The notes beneath the pieces were generated by a model. It saw only the letters and a program-made list of their open reading frames with translations, had not been told where the DNA came from and ran no database searches. DNA of 47,294 bases from positions 1-47,294 of the IMG/VR virus record IMGVR_UViG_3300050821_002777. One strand, written 5' to 3'. This DNA comes from a virus. The position numbers and the translations under genes are program-made. This document shows positions 29,145 to 39,900 of this stretch, in pieces (positions within the stretch are counted from its first letter, which is position 1; each line of letters opens with the position of its first letter).

Positions 29145-30667
29145 AAATCATCCACACAGACACGACGCAGCCAGATGATATCAAAGATCAATGGGAACGG
29201 GATCAAATCTACAACGGACTCGACTGCTGCGTTACCGCCGAGGTACTCGCCGCGATATTTCCACAGCTGGATAACGATACCGATCGGACGTATGAGTTTA
29301 GTCGGTCCCTTCAAGGGCCTGCTTTGGAGATGCGCCTACGAGGAATCCTCGTTGACCAAACCCGGAAGTCCGAAGTTATCAACGAGTTCTACGACCATAT
29401 CGACCGGCTTGAAACGCAGCTAGAACAAATCGTCCTCGACGGAGTCGGGCTCCATACCTTCTCTTGGCGAAGCAATCAGGACCTGCAGAACCTTTTCTAC
29501 AACCACTTGCAAATCCCGGTGATTAAAAAACAAGGCCGCCCGACTTGCAACCGGGATGCCTTGGAGAAAATGGAGTCCTACCTCGTAGCTCGACCAATCG
29601 TAGCACACCTCATGGCCATCCGCGATATCGATGGCAAGATCAAAATGCTCAAGACAGGGATTGATCCAGATGGGCGCATGCGAACTTCTTATAACATTGC
29701 TGGTACTTCTACAGGTCGCTTCTCTAGCAGTTTTAGCGAATTCGGTACGGGTGGAAACCTCCAGAACATTGAAGAAAGCCTCCGAAGCGTCTTTATCTCG
29801 GACCCGGGGTATAAGTTCGCAAAGTTCGATGCGAAGTCGGGAGAGAGTTTCTGCGTCGGGGCGATCGAGTGGAACCTTTTCCAAGACGGGAGATATCTAG
29901 ATGCTGTCGAGTCGGGAGATGTGCATACAGCTGTTGCAAGAATTTGTTGGCCTAAGCTTGGATGGACCGGTGACCTCAAGCGAGATAAAGATATCGCCGA
30001 GCAAGTCTACTATCGACATTACACTTACCGTTTCATGTGCAAGAAACTCGGACACGGAAGCAACTACCTCGGACAGCCAAAAACCCTCGCCGCCCAAGCA
30101 AAGCTGCCCGAGACCGTTGTCCGAGACTTTCAGCCCAAATACTTCCTTGCATTCCCAGCCCACACTCGATGGCACGCTTGGACTGATAGCCAACTACGAA
30201 CTGCAGGGTGGCTTAAAACACTTACTGGCCGAAAAAGGTGGTTTTTTGGACGTAGGAACGATCCAGCTACCTTTAGGGAAGCGATTGCGTATGATCCTCA
30301 AGGAAGCCTAGCGGATATAGTGAACGGAGCGATGCTCCGTATCTGGCGTAAACGCACGGCGATCTTAATGATGCAAGACCACGACGCGTTGACCTTTATG
30401 TATCCCGAAGAGATGGAAGATGAAATCATCCCTCAGCTACAAAAGGACCTTGTTCAAACTATCCCGTTGCAACACGGGCGAGAGTTAAAAATACCATACG
30501 ATTGCAAGACGGGGTGGAATAAAGGTGACTACAACCAAAGCAACCCAGATGGGCTCAAAGACTACAAAGGTCACGACAAACGGAAGCGCACTCCGCAAGT
30601 GTCCCTCTTGGATCGAGTCATTCGTGGAGGCAACGGCAGGGCTCGAATCTCCGATATTGTTTCGTAA
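29141..30667 (+). CDS. Family A DNA polymerase with end of the exonuclease
   Basis: A 508-residue protein from GTG 29141 (GTGA overlap with the gene before). Tyr24-x3-Asp28 (YNGLD) is exonuclease motif III. Polymerase blocks follow: STGRFSSS and GGNLQNI at 190-210, motif A FDAKSGES with Asp230, motif B from Arg297 through KKLGHGSNYLG, and motif C His414-Asp415-Ala416 (MQDHDALTF), where HDE is usual. GRKRWFF is also typical. It is shorter than T7 polymerase since the exonuclease front is in the other gene. Its tail overlaps the next gene by 143 bases. Confidence 0.88.
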   Translation: MKIIHTDTTQPDDIKDQWERDQIYNGLDCCVTAEVLAAIFPQLDNDTDRTYEFSRSLQGPALEMRLRGILVDQTRKSEVINEFYDHIDRLETQLEQIVLDGVGLHTFSWRSNQDLQNLFYNHLQIPVIKKQGRPTCNRDALEKMESYLVARPIVAHLMAIRDIDGKIKMLKTGIDPDGRMRTSYNIAGTSTGRFSSSFSEFGTGGNLQNIEESLRSVFISDPGYKFAKFDAKSGESFCVGAIEWNLFQDGRYLDAVESGDVHTAVARICWPKLGWTGDLKRDKDIAEQVYYRHYTYRFMCKKLGHGSNYLGQPKTLAAQAKLPETVVRDFQPKYFLAFPAHTRWHAWTDSQLRTAGWLKTLTGRKRWFFGRRNDPATFREAIAYDPQGSLADIVNGAMLRIWRKRTAILMMQDHDALTFMYPEEMEDEIIPQLQKDLVQTIPLQHGRELKIPYDCKTGWNKGDYNQSNPDGLKDYKGHDKRKRTPQVSLLDRVIRGGNGRARISDIVS

Positions 30668-31805
30668 GTGGGCTGCGATATCTACCATCGCTGCGGCGGT
30701 GGAGCAGCGCGTGCATGTGGTTTCGGGGAATGAGCGATTGCATCCGAATATTTATTGCTTTCTGGTGGGCCATCCCGGGGTGGGGAAAACCCGGTCGATC
30801 CGCGCAGCGAAGCGGTACTATCTCGAAATGCCCGATCCGCGGAACGCGCCGACGTCAATGAGCGCGTCGAGTATGATTGACGCAGTGGCGAAATCGAAAC
30901 GAAACGTGGTGGTGACTAATGGCAAGGAAATGGATCAGCTGGAATACAACACGCTCTATATTACTGCCGACGAGCTATCTGCGTTTATGCACAAGTACGA
31001 CGACGAAGCCATCGGAGTCATGTCCGATTTCTACGATCCGCAACCCTACGGGCAAACCCGGCGAGGTAATGATCTTAACATTAAGATTAAATCCCCTCAA
31101 CTTAACATTATCTGTGGTACTACTCCGTCGAACCTAATGAAGTACATGCCAGAGACTGCGTGGGAGCAAGGCTTTACCTCTCGCGTGATCATGCTTTTCT
31201 CAGACGAAAGGACTATTGGTGATGACTTTGAACAGAAAAATGATCCCGGACTTAATAGTGATCTTGTGCATGATCTTAATAGCATCTCTGGTCTTGTGGG
31301 TCGTTTTGAAGTCACCACCGAATACCGTAACGCAGTCAATAACTGGCGCCAAGCTGGGGAACCCGACGTCCCAAGCCACCCGAAGCTCATCCACTACGCC
31401 ACGCGACGGCGTGTACATTTGTACAAGCTGTCAATGGTTTCCGCTATCGACCGTAGCGATGTGCTTCTGCTCACCGTCGATGACTTTAACCGAGCGCTGG
31501 GATGGCTCCTTGAAGCTGAGCAGACGATGCCTGACATCTTCAAGGCCGGAGCAGGAAACGCAGACGCCCGGGCAATGGACGAAATCTACCATTATGTGCT
31601 TACCCTCGGTGCCAGAGGACCGGTCCCGGAAAGGAAGATCATCAACTTCGCCAGAGAACACATCCCCCTCCATTCCATCGAGCGAGTGATTGGGATTATG
31701 GAACGGGCCGGGATGATTGCGGCGGTGAGGTTGGATAAGCAAGGGTTTAAGACGTTCAAGGCCGTCGTGCCGGAGATTGATATGGACGGGAATTTGCTAC
31801 AATAG
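30525..31805 (+). CDS. DUF3987-like ATPase, candidate replicative helicase
   Basis: A 426-residue protein. Walker A is VGHPGVGKTR at 81-90 and Walker B LYITADE near 144-150; PQLNIICGTTP and EQGFTSRVIMLFSDE are further blocks typical of DUF3987-type phage ATPases. Lacking a DnaB-like gene in the window, it is the likeliest replicative motor. It starts at GTG 30525 inside the polymerase gene; recognisable sequence (CPSWIESFVEA) begins near 30600, so the overlap is real. It ends directly against the convergent gene. Confidence 0.8.
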   Translation: MTTTKATQMGSKTTKVTTNGSALRKCPSWIESFVEATAGLESPILFRKWAAISTIAAAVEQRVHVVSGNERLHPNIYCFLVGHPGVGKTRSIRAAKRYYLEMPDPRNAPTSMSASSMIDAVAKSKRNVVVTNGKEMDQLEYNTLYITADELSAFMHKYDDEAIGVMSDFYDPQPYGQTRRGNDLNIKIKSPQLNIICGTTPSNLMKYMPETAWEQGFTSRVIMLFSDERTIGDDFEQKNDPGLNSDLVHDLNSISGLVGRFEVTTEYRNAVNNWRQAGEPDVPSHPKLIHYATRRRVHLYKLSMVSAIDRSDVLLLTVDDFNRALGWLLEAEQTMPDIFKAGAGNADARAMDEIYHYVLTLGARGPVPERKIINFAREHIPLHSIERVIGIMERAGMIAAVRLDKQGFKTFKAVVPEIDMDGNLLQ

Positions 31806-32228
31806 CTATTCCGGATGGCCCGGATGGTATCCGTTCTTGGCCGAGAACAACTCCAGCTGTCGAACGCGATCGTCTGTCTTTTCTATCTTCCCCATCGCGG
31901 TGTTATGCCGCATATCCATCGAGCCGGTGAGGGTATGCCGGGTCTCTGCGATTTGATCGCGGACCCAGAGTTCAACCTCGCCGACCTTCTCACGGATCGC
32001 TAAGATCGTCTCCCCGAATTCCTTGCGGGAGATCGATGCGACTTCGCCGATTTCCTTCCGCAGGGTCTTGTATTCCTCAAACGCTGCCATCCGCAGCGCA
32101 TGGAGTTCTTGATCAAGTTCTTCTTTATTCTTGCTGATCTTTGACAGGATTACCGAAGTAGTGGTAACCGTCGTTACAAGGATGGTGACCACCAACCCTG
32201 CTAGTGCTACCCAAGCTTCGCCTGACAT
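31806..32228 (-). CDS. Membrane-anchored coiled-coil protein
   Basis: A 140-residue protein. ATG 32228 is chosen: GGAG lies 5 bases before it, and a longer form to 32294 would span a terminator. One membrane segment (WVALAGLVVTILVTTVTTTSVIL) is followed by a long helical region (KNKEELDQELHALRMAAFEEY, KVGEVELWVRDQIAETRH). It is the last gene of the virion transcript, in the lysis region, where a spanin- or holin-like role is possible. Its stop is adjacent to that of the convergent gene. Confidence 0.68.
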   Translation of the reverse strand: MSGEAWVALAGLVVTILVTTVTTTSVILSKISKNKEELDQELHALRMAAFEEYKTLRKEIGEVASISRKEFGETILAIREKVGEVELWVRDQIAETRHTLTGSMDMRHNTAMGKIEKTDDRVRQLELFSAKNGYHPGHPE

Positions 32229-32256
32229 GTGAACTCCGAGCATTCGCTGCCCTGTT

Positions 32257-32285
32257 AAAAAGGATGGGGGGTTGATCCCCCCACC
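32257..32285 (-). terminator. Minus-strand terminator
   Basis: In the minus direction: GGTGGGGGG, loop ATCAA, CCCCCCATCC, then five T (32261-32257). It follows the outer-membrane-like gene and precedes the coiled-coil gene, so the last gene is probably expressed by read-through. Confidence 0.8.
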
Positions 32286-32300
32286 AAGTTTCACGCGGTA

Positions 32301-32912
32301 CTAAAGGTGCTTTTGGACCATGATCCGGAACACGTTCTCGTCGGCTTGGCCGCGGACCGATGGAGCGTTGTAGTATTGGAACGCAGTGGACCAGCCAGCG
32401 GCTATCACGCTGTCGATTTCCAAGCCCACGCAACCTTTCTCGATTCCATGGCCAAGGCAGCCACCGGCGATCACAGCCGGGGTGGAGTTGGCAAGGAGGT
32501 TCGCGGGGACAAAGCCTACGAACGGGTTCTGCGCTGGAGCAGGGGCCGCAGATTGCTGGGCCGGGAAGAAGTTATAGCCCAGCTTGATGAACTGCGTGGA
32601 GGTTGCGGTGCCGGTTGATCCAGCGGTGCCGAATTGGTAGCCCCCGGTGACTTCAAACCCAGCGATGACTTGGCCTTGCCAGTATTGGTAGCCGCCACCG
32701 AAGTTCAGGCCCATACCGTTATCGGCCCCACCGGTCAGCACCCCACCGAGATTGGCGTTGTTAGAAAGACCGAAGGTAGCATAGGCCCCAGAGCAGTTGC
32801 CACCGGCAAGGCAGCTACCGAGTAACGACGGGGTTGCCTTAACCGGCAAATCCGCCGCGATTGCCGCGTTCCCCAACGCGAGCAAGGCTAGTATTGGAAG
32901 GTACTTTCGCAT
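32301..32912 (-). CDS. Outer-membrane-type protein of host style
   Basis: A 203-residue protein with a signal peptide (MRKYLPILALLALGNAAIA) and a mature start ADLPVKA, which I associate with Bradyrhizobium and related outer-membrane barrels. Following are short Gly-rich, aromatic-ended strands (YATFGLSNNANLGG, GLNFGGGYQYWQG, GFEVTGGYQFG, FIKLGYNFF), as in an 8-strand barrel, and a terminal strand VFRIMVQKHL. GGAG precedes the start. A role in blocking other phages or altering the surface late in infection is inferred. Confidence 0.7.
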   Translation of the reverse strand: MRKYLPILALLALGNAAIAADLPVKATPSLLGSCLAGGNCSGAYATFGLSNNANLGGVLTGGADNGMGLNFGGGYQYWQGQVIAGFEVTGGYQFGTAGSTGTATSTQFIKLGYNFFPAQQSAAPAPAQNPFVGFVPANLLANSTPAVIAGGCLGHGIEKGCVGLEIDSVIAAGWSTAFQYYNAPSVRGQADENVFRIMVQKHL

Positions 32913-32927
32913 ATCACTTCTCCTTGT

Positions 32928-33293
32928 TTAGACTGCGGCCGCAGTCTTGGTTACCGCGGCATCAGCTGCCGGGGTTGGTTCGACCTTAGCGAGAGCCGGG
33001 TCCGCGGAGACCGCGATCTGTGCTAGGGTCGTGTTAGCTTGTGAATTGACCTTGATCGACTCGACCCCGGGCATAGCTGCCACGTTGCGGATTTGTGCCC
33101 CTTGGCCGGAGAACATGGTGATCAAACCGCCGACGAAGGAGTTGCCAAGTGAGGCGATCGAGACGATGTGCTTGGTAATCCCGGCGCCGAAGAGATCAGT
33201 GAGTTCGTTCACCCCGCCGGTGAGGACACCGTTGGCAAGGATCGCGACACCCATCCATTGCAGCGGGGTGACGTTCTTAAGAAACTGTAGCAT
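32928..33293 (-). CDS. Holin candidate
   Basis: A 121-residue protein. A first hydrophobic segment (LQWMGVAILANGVLTGGV) and a second (IVSIASLGNSFVGGLITMF) suggest two membrane helices; the rest is Ala-rich and soluble. It overlaps the endolysin end by 17 bases. The pair endolysin-holin next to each other and the lack of a signal on the endolysin support the role, but the family is not firmly recognised. Confidence 0.65.
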   Translation of the reverse strand: MLQFLKNVTPLQWMGVAILANGVLTGGVNELTDLFGAGITKHIVSIASLGNSFVGGLITMFSGQGAQIRNVAAMPGVESIKVNSQANTTLAQIAVSADPALAKVEPTPAADAAVTKTAAAV

Positions 33294-33966
33294 CGGAATC
33301 TCCTTTCATTTCATCAAGTCCCTTTTGAAAGAGGGCGGCTTCGCGGAGCCTGCGGTTGTGGACGCCCCCGGTCCACAAGCGGGCCATAGACCGGAACTGC
33401 GCTGGGATGTTGGCGAAGTTCTGGGTGAGCATATCGGCACGGATCGCCCGCATCTCGCGGTAGCGGTCACCGGCGAGGGTGAAGGAAGCTCCGCGGTTGT
33501 AGGCAAGGGAGACGAGGATGCCTTTGCAAGTTGGGCCGAGCTTGTCGAAGTTCGGAAGGACCTTGGCACAGGTGGCGATCCAAAGCGGGATGTCGCGTTT
33601 TAGAAACACCGTCAGGGCCACCGCCCATGGGATCGCGATATGCGGACGGACCTTTAGCATCGCGTCATGCGCAGCGGTACCGCGGACGCCTACAACAGAA
33701 ACCAACGCAAGGACCATACTGGCCGGGATCAGGTCGTCGAAGTCCATATGAACCTTCATCGCCGTGGAGTAGCCGAGATCGTAACCAAGGGCAATGGTGA
33801 CACCGGATTGTCCACCGGGCCATTCTGGCTGTTCGTAGTGTTTTACGTAGTACTGCTCGCTTGAATCCTCTTCGAAGATAATCTCTTCAATCGCTTCGAG
33901 CGATATCGGTAGGTTTGCTGACTTCACAATTGCGATAGATGCATCGTCGAGAATCTTATCTGCCAT
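33277..33966 (-). CDS. Endolysin (peptidoglycan hydrolase)
   Basis: A 229-residue protein. EQPEWPGGQSGVTIALGYDLGY near 45-66 and TCKGILVSLAYNRGASF, with GDRYREMRAIRADM, match a phage/prophage lysozyme-like family of Rhizobiales that I recall. It presumably cuts the glycan chain; the Glu before WPGG is a plausible catalytic residue. There is no signal peptide, so release would need the holin candidate encoded next. The gene ends 17 bases inside that gene. Confidence 0.78.
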   Translation of the reverse strand: MADKILDDASIAIVKSANLPISLEAIEEIIFEEDSSEQYYVKHYEQPEWPGGQSGVTIALGYDLGYSTAMKVHMDFDDLIPASMVLALVSVVGVRGTAAHDAMLKVRPHIAIPWAVALTVFLKRDIPLWIATCAKVLPNFDKLGPTCKGILVSLAYNRGASFTLAGDRYREMRAIRADMLTQNFANIPAQFRSMARLWTGGVHNRRLREAALFQKGLDEMKGDSDATVS

Positions 33967-33967
33967 G

Positions 33968-36900
33968 TTATTTCTCTACCCTCTTTTTCTCCGTGCCTCG
34001 GGTAACGCCTTGGAATACATCGCGAAGGTTCTTCGGATGGGCTTGCTTGTTCACCAGATCGATCCCGAACCGGATCGCGTTGTCGATCGTCTTCGGCGCG
34101 AGCCCGGTTAGATCGCCGAAGGTGGTCAGGGTGTGTTGAACGGTCTTGCCTGCGTTCTGGCGATCGAGGGCTTGGCGGCCTTTTTTGAAGTCCCGCATGG
34201 TGTTGGCGATGTCGTGGAGCGGGGACCCGATCAGGCCCGCGCTAGGGTCTTGGCCGGTGACGAACGCGTGCATCATATCGCGGAGGTAGAGGACGGAGGA
34301 CGACAGGCCCATGAAGGCCCCAGCGGCTAGATGTGTCCCCCACCCGCGGCGGTCGTCAGTGGTGAGCCCGGTAACCCATTCCTCAACGATCGTAGGCCAG
34401 ATGACGTAGGTGAAGATGTTCTGGGCAATCCCCGGAACCTTAGCGGCTGCGGAGTTGATCTCGCGGTCCTTTACCAGCTGATACGCATCGTTTAGATCAT
34501 GCGCGATCTCAATCCTTCGTTGCATCGCGGTGCCGAAGAATCCGTAAACCGACGTCAACCACCCATGCAGCGGTCCGCCTCCACGCACCAACGACGGCTG
34601 ATTAGTAGTCGCTGTTGATCCGTGCGCTCTACGTACAGCACGATCAGCAAGATCAACAGAGTCACCGTGGCTAAGACCATCACTAATTGACTTTTCATAT
34701 TGCGCCAGCCATGTTGGTTTCGCGGATAGCATATCGGATTGGGCAACCAGCCAAGAGCCTGCTTGGACCACTCGGGCACGGGCACCGACGTCTTGGCCGA
34801 GGAGTTGGTTTTCGCCTGCAATTGTGTCCTGCCAATGGCGTTCGCGGCGCTGGAGTTCCTCGGACCATTTCATCGCGAACTCGTGGTTCTTCAGGCCGAT
34901 CTCCGGGGACTTGCCGTAGAGGGAGGTGACGGCTGAAAGAAAGTCCTTGCCCCCGACTTCTCGCATGGACATGACCCAAGCGGTTGGCCCATGTTTGAGG
35001 GCGGTGTAGGGATTGAATCCGATCAGGGTCGAGATCACGTTCTGGCGGAAGTACTCGCTGACCTTGGCGGCCATGGACTGGGCTCGGGAGTTGATCGATT
35101 CGGCTCCCGCGATGCCGCGGAGGTAGGGCATTAGCAGATCGGTGTAGATCGGCCCGTAGTGCTTTGTAACCTCAGCTTGGAACGCCCGGTTGTCGAAGAC
35201 CTTTTGGGTTTCGAGTACCGTCTCGCGGAAGGCGATATCGTGGATCATCTGGCGAATCCGCGCAGGGACCACGTCGAAGTTTAGGTCCAGCGGATAGGTC
35301 GCCCCCGTGCGTTTCTTGGTATACCCGTTCGCGGTGGACGCATGGAAGAAGTCGTCATCGTAAACCGACGTTTTCTTCCCGGTCGGTCGCCGTTCCCATT
35401 CGCCAGTATCCGGATGCTGCTCCCAGACTTCCTTCCGGATCGGGTCCGCGATCAGCGGATGGTACCACCCTTTGTATTCCCCGAATGGGGTTTGGATGAG
35501 CTCCAAGGGAATCTTCTCAATGGTAGCTCCAGTGAGGCGCTCATAAACCCGATCCGCAGTAGATACCAGCGATTTAAACACGCTATCGCCCATGGCTTGG
35601 GCCCGGTCCCAGTCCTCTTTAGTCGTATTCCGGTGCAGCCATTGCATGAGGGCTTCAGGGTCAGCGCCATAACCTCGGGCCAAGACAGTCCAGTTTGATT
35701 TATTCCCTGCATTTTGTAGCATCGCCATGACGTTGTTTCGAGTGAACCCGGACCATTGGCTGCCATTGGGGTTTTCCTCTGTGCGGGAAAGGGGGTCGAC
35801 GAACGGAGCATCGACAAGCTTCTGGCGATCGGGGATTGGGCCGAGATCGCGGAGGGCTTTGTCGTACTGGCGTTGGAGGACGTTTTTGTAATTCGAGGCC
35901 TTTGCTAGCGGATAGGCGATGTAGCGGTTGAATACCCCATTCGGGTCTGCCCGGTCCCAGCGGTTGAGAAGGGTTTCGATATTGGTCATCCCGGCAATGA
36001 AGGCTTTGGGGTAATCCACGGCCTTGGAAAGCCCCCCGCGGGTTGCGGGGAATTCCTTCATCGGGAAGGTTTTGAGCTTATCGCGCATCTCGGACAGGAC
36101 GGTAGCCCGATCTGCGGCCTCGCCCTCGCGGTAGATTTTCGACTCGTCGCGTCCAGCTTTGATCAGAACATCGATCGAAGACTTCAGCCCGATGAAGTCC
36201 CGGTGCGACAGGTCGTCGACTTTGGAACGGAATGCTGGATCGAGCAAGAAGTCCGCAATGGGCAAGTCTCGCAGGCCCATCCAATCAGCTTCCTTAGCCG
36301 CGGCGAAGTCTTCGAGCGTCGTCTCCGATTGCCGCGCGATGTTTTCTCCAAGGTCCTGAATCGAACGGTTAATGGGATATCCAACCCGTTGTAGGATATC
36401 ATGGACCCAGTTCGTGTACTCCGCTGGGACATTCGGAACCTCACGTTTGCGGAACTGCTTCGCGGTGCGATCGAGGGTCGCCCGGGATCGTTCGTAGTCT
36501 CGGGCGAGCTTGGCAGCGATTACAGCATGGTTGCGTTGTTGGGAAAGCCGGTAGGCCTCGTCCCATTTGCCCCTCGCCCCGGCCTCTTCGATCTTCTTCC
36601 CGACCTTGCCAGCGGTTTGCAGCAGCCGATCGGATGAAATCTGCCCTACCGGGGTTTCATCGAAAACCTTCTTCACCATCGCCCGGACTTCGTCTTTGCC
36701 GAACTGTGGCTCGACCCCGGCCTTTAAGGCGTAGGCAAGGGTCTCCTCATGGGTCAGGTTGATCTGTGTCTCGCTAAGAGCCTGATCCTTGGCCTCATCG
36801 AGTATCGTCTGCTGTCGGTCCCCGAATTCGGCATTAAGTCTTCGATCGGTTTCCACATCGACCAGTCGGTTGAAGTAGTCCCGTGCAGACATACCAGATC

Positions 36901-39900
36901 GCCGCCGGTCTTCTGTAAGCATTCCGAGACGTTCAACCAAGGCGTCACCAGAGGTATAACCAAAATAGGGTGCAAGTTCATCTGGGTTTACTCCGTTTTT
37001 CTTCTGGACGTAGTCCTTTGGAAGTCTAGAGCGTTGGTCTTCGGATAGGGTAGCTGGGTCGAGTTTGATCTTTTGCTTGGAGAATAGATCGTCCATCGCG
37101 AGGTCAGGACGGTTGGAAAGGTTCTCGCGGACTTCATCGCGGAGGGTAGTCCGCCGGGCTTTCCATTCAGCATTGGACCGGCGGCGTTGACGGACTTCGG
37201 CTCGGCGCTGGGCACCTTCGAGGTCTTCTTTGTTTCGTTTATCGATCAGGCGCAGCATCCGGTCCATGTGGGACTGGGTGACGCCGAGGGCCTTGGCCCG
37301 GTCGTAGAGCCCGGGGCCTTCTGGCGCGTCTTCGACTTCCATTGCAGGTTCAGCAAGTGCTGGGCGTTCACGTTCTTCCCGGGAGCCGATCTCTCCGGAG
37401 TCGATCTTCTTAAAGATTTCCTCCCAAGACAGATCATGGCCGAGGAGTTCCGCAAGGCTCTGACGGATGCCTTCGAAGAAAGCTTTGATCTTCTCAAAGA
37501 TCGGATGAACGTCCTTCGCTGTAGCGCTGCCCGAATGCCAATCGCGGAAAGCCTCAGCGACGGATTCTTCGACAAGGTCTGCCTTAGGAAAGTTCTTCCA
37601 TCGTTCGGCTACGTCGTATTTCCCCATCCAGTCTTCGGAGTAGACAGCCTTTTCGAGGGTGGCCCATTCCTTATCCGACAGCAATCCCATCCGCCGTAGG
37701 CCATGGATCGACTCATGCCGGGCTGTGCCGATCGGGTCCGGCGAAGTCAGCGAGACGATGATCTGCCGCATGTTCGGGATATAGACCCCGCGGACTTCCC
37801 CACCCGGGGCTTTTAGCTGATGCGCGACATCGGCTTCGGCTTCGGGCACCAGCCGACGGAGTTCGGACATCACCATTTGCCCCATCGGCGAGTCCGCAGC
37901 AAGGCCTTTGCCTTCGGTGTGGAACAGGCCGAGGAGGCCTTGGCCGAGTTCTTCCCAATTCTGCGTCAGCAGGGATTTGAAATACTCATGCTGGCGATAG
38001 TCCAAAGCTTCGCCGGGTTGGACTTTGATCCAAGCTTCTTTGGCCACCCCAGCCTTCTCCCGGGCACCAGAGATTCGGAACCCGCCGATTTGTTCCACCT
38101 GCGGGTATTGTTCCTTCAGCTGCTGGATCAGGCTGCGGGTCAGTGAGGGCCCGAAGGCATTTGGGCCGTAGCCGAGGTGTTCGAATCCACCGATGTTGTC
38201 GATGTAGAGCTTCTTCCCACCTTCGTACGGGACAACCTCGAGCCAGCCGACCTTCTTCCCGGTTTCGTCATGGATGCGGAATTCATCCGCGGGGAATTCG
38301 TCTTTGTAGGTTCGTTCACTTGGCGGGCGCCGACGGAGTTCGAGCTTGCGATCGCCAACGGCGAAGAGCGGTTCGAGCCCTGCGGCTCCACGGGTGGTTT
38401 GGAGTGGTTCGGCGATGGTGGACTTGGGTTCAGGACGTGGATGTAATTGCTTGGTCTCAGCACCTAGATTATCGTTCGTCGTTTGCCCAATGATCCCGGG
38501 GCGCTGGCCTGAAGTCTTGCCAGACTGTCGGTCGATATAGTTCTGTGCATCCTGTGGATGGCCAAAGGCATTATCTATCTGCCCATCACCATAAACATTG
38601 TACATCCCATCTTCTTTACGTACTTCCCATTTGATTGGTTCAGTACGCGGAACACTAGGCCCAAGTGGCTGTTGTGTTGGGTCGTTCTCACCCCAAGGAA
38701 CCTGCCGTAATTGATCGGGGTGGGAAAGCACTTGGGCCGAAGGCTTATCGATCTCCGATCCGATCTTCGTATCGTTTACCGTCAGCCCCCCATCCCTCAC
38801 CCGAATATCATCATGAAGCTCCTTCGCCACCTCCGGATCAACCTTCGCCAGCCAATCCGCAATCGGTACCTGCACGTCCCCGCCGACGCCTTCCGCCGCT
38901 GCGAGCTTTTTATCAAGATCGGGTATCCATCCCAGTAGATTATCATCCACTGCTGGCGGCTTGTCGCCGTAGATACGACGGATTGCAGCGGCGTCAATTC
39001 CGATTTCGCGTTCGCCGACGTGGGACCGGATGAAGTTGGAGAAGAAATCAGCCGCGCGTTCTCTGGTTGCGGATTGCTGGGAGGATTTAAGAGCTTCATC
39101 GAGGACATCTAAGTCCTCCTTGGTTTGAAGTTTCTTCGCGTCGTCGAGAAGAGGGTGGATGCCTGCGGGGGGCTCGTGGCCTGCGGGGGTGTAGATGTCG
39201 GAAGCTTCGATGCCAGAACGGATTTGACCAAGGAGTTCGGCGTTCTTTTCGAGGATGGTCAAGGGCCCACCTGCGCCCCCACCGCCGCCCTTGACGCCGA
39301 GATCGCCCCGCATCATGCCCCATTCGGCCATTGCGGCCATGTCGCGGGCAAAGGGCTCGCCGAACATCTTGGAAAGGTTTTCGTATCCGAGGTTCAGCAG
39401 GCCCGAGGTGGTTCGGGCCATTGCTTCCACCGGCATCGAGGCCGCGCCAGCGATCGCTGCGGCTTCTGGATGCGACGAGGCCCATTCGATATCACTGGGC
39501 CGTTGGAATAGCTGTTGCCCCATCGGCTGGGAGCCAAAGCCCTCGGTGAATTCCTTCGGCGGGGTGATCAGCGCCTTCGCGGAGCTTACAAACGTCCGTG
39601 CAAGGCTATCGCTTTTAAGCCATTTCTGCAACCGGCTTTCGTCACCAACAGGAGCCAGAGACCGGCTAACATCGTCAAGTGCACCGAGGTCGTCGTGGCT
39701 AATACGAGGAGCCATAGGGTGAGAATTGAGGTAATCAGCAATGTGTTCGTTATCGCTGATAATCCCTGCACCAAGCGCGGCTTTATGCTGACGTTCGAAC
39801 CCATCGACGTCTCCGTAGATTGCGGAAGCCGGTACGCCGGTTGCGTCGGAGAGATCAACCGCGCGGGCAGCGGTTTCCGGGTCCTCGCCTAGCGCAGCGG

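Noticed and set aside
29130-29150. Programmed frameshift at the exonuclease-polymerase junction
   Set aside because: No classical slippery heptamer was seen before the stop; a GTGA start-stop overlap explains the arrangement, though a fused product is left open as a check.
11960-31805. CRISPR array or integration cassette
   Set aside because: No regularly spaced direct repeats of the needed size and no integrase were found; the short motif repeats are irregularly spaced.
38174-38195. T-arm-like word GGTGTTCGAATCCACC
   Set aside because: No acceptor or anticodon stems fit around it and it is inside the giant protein's coding sequence.
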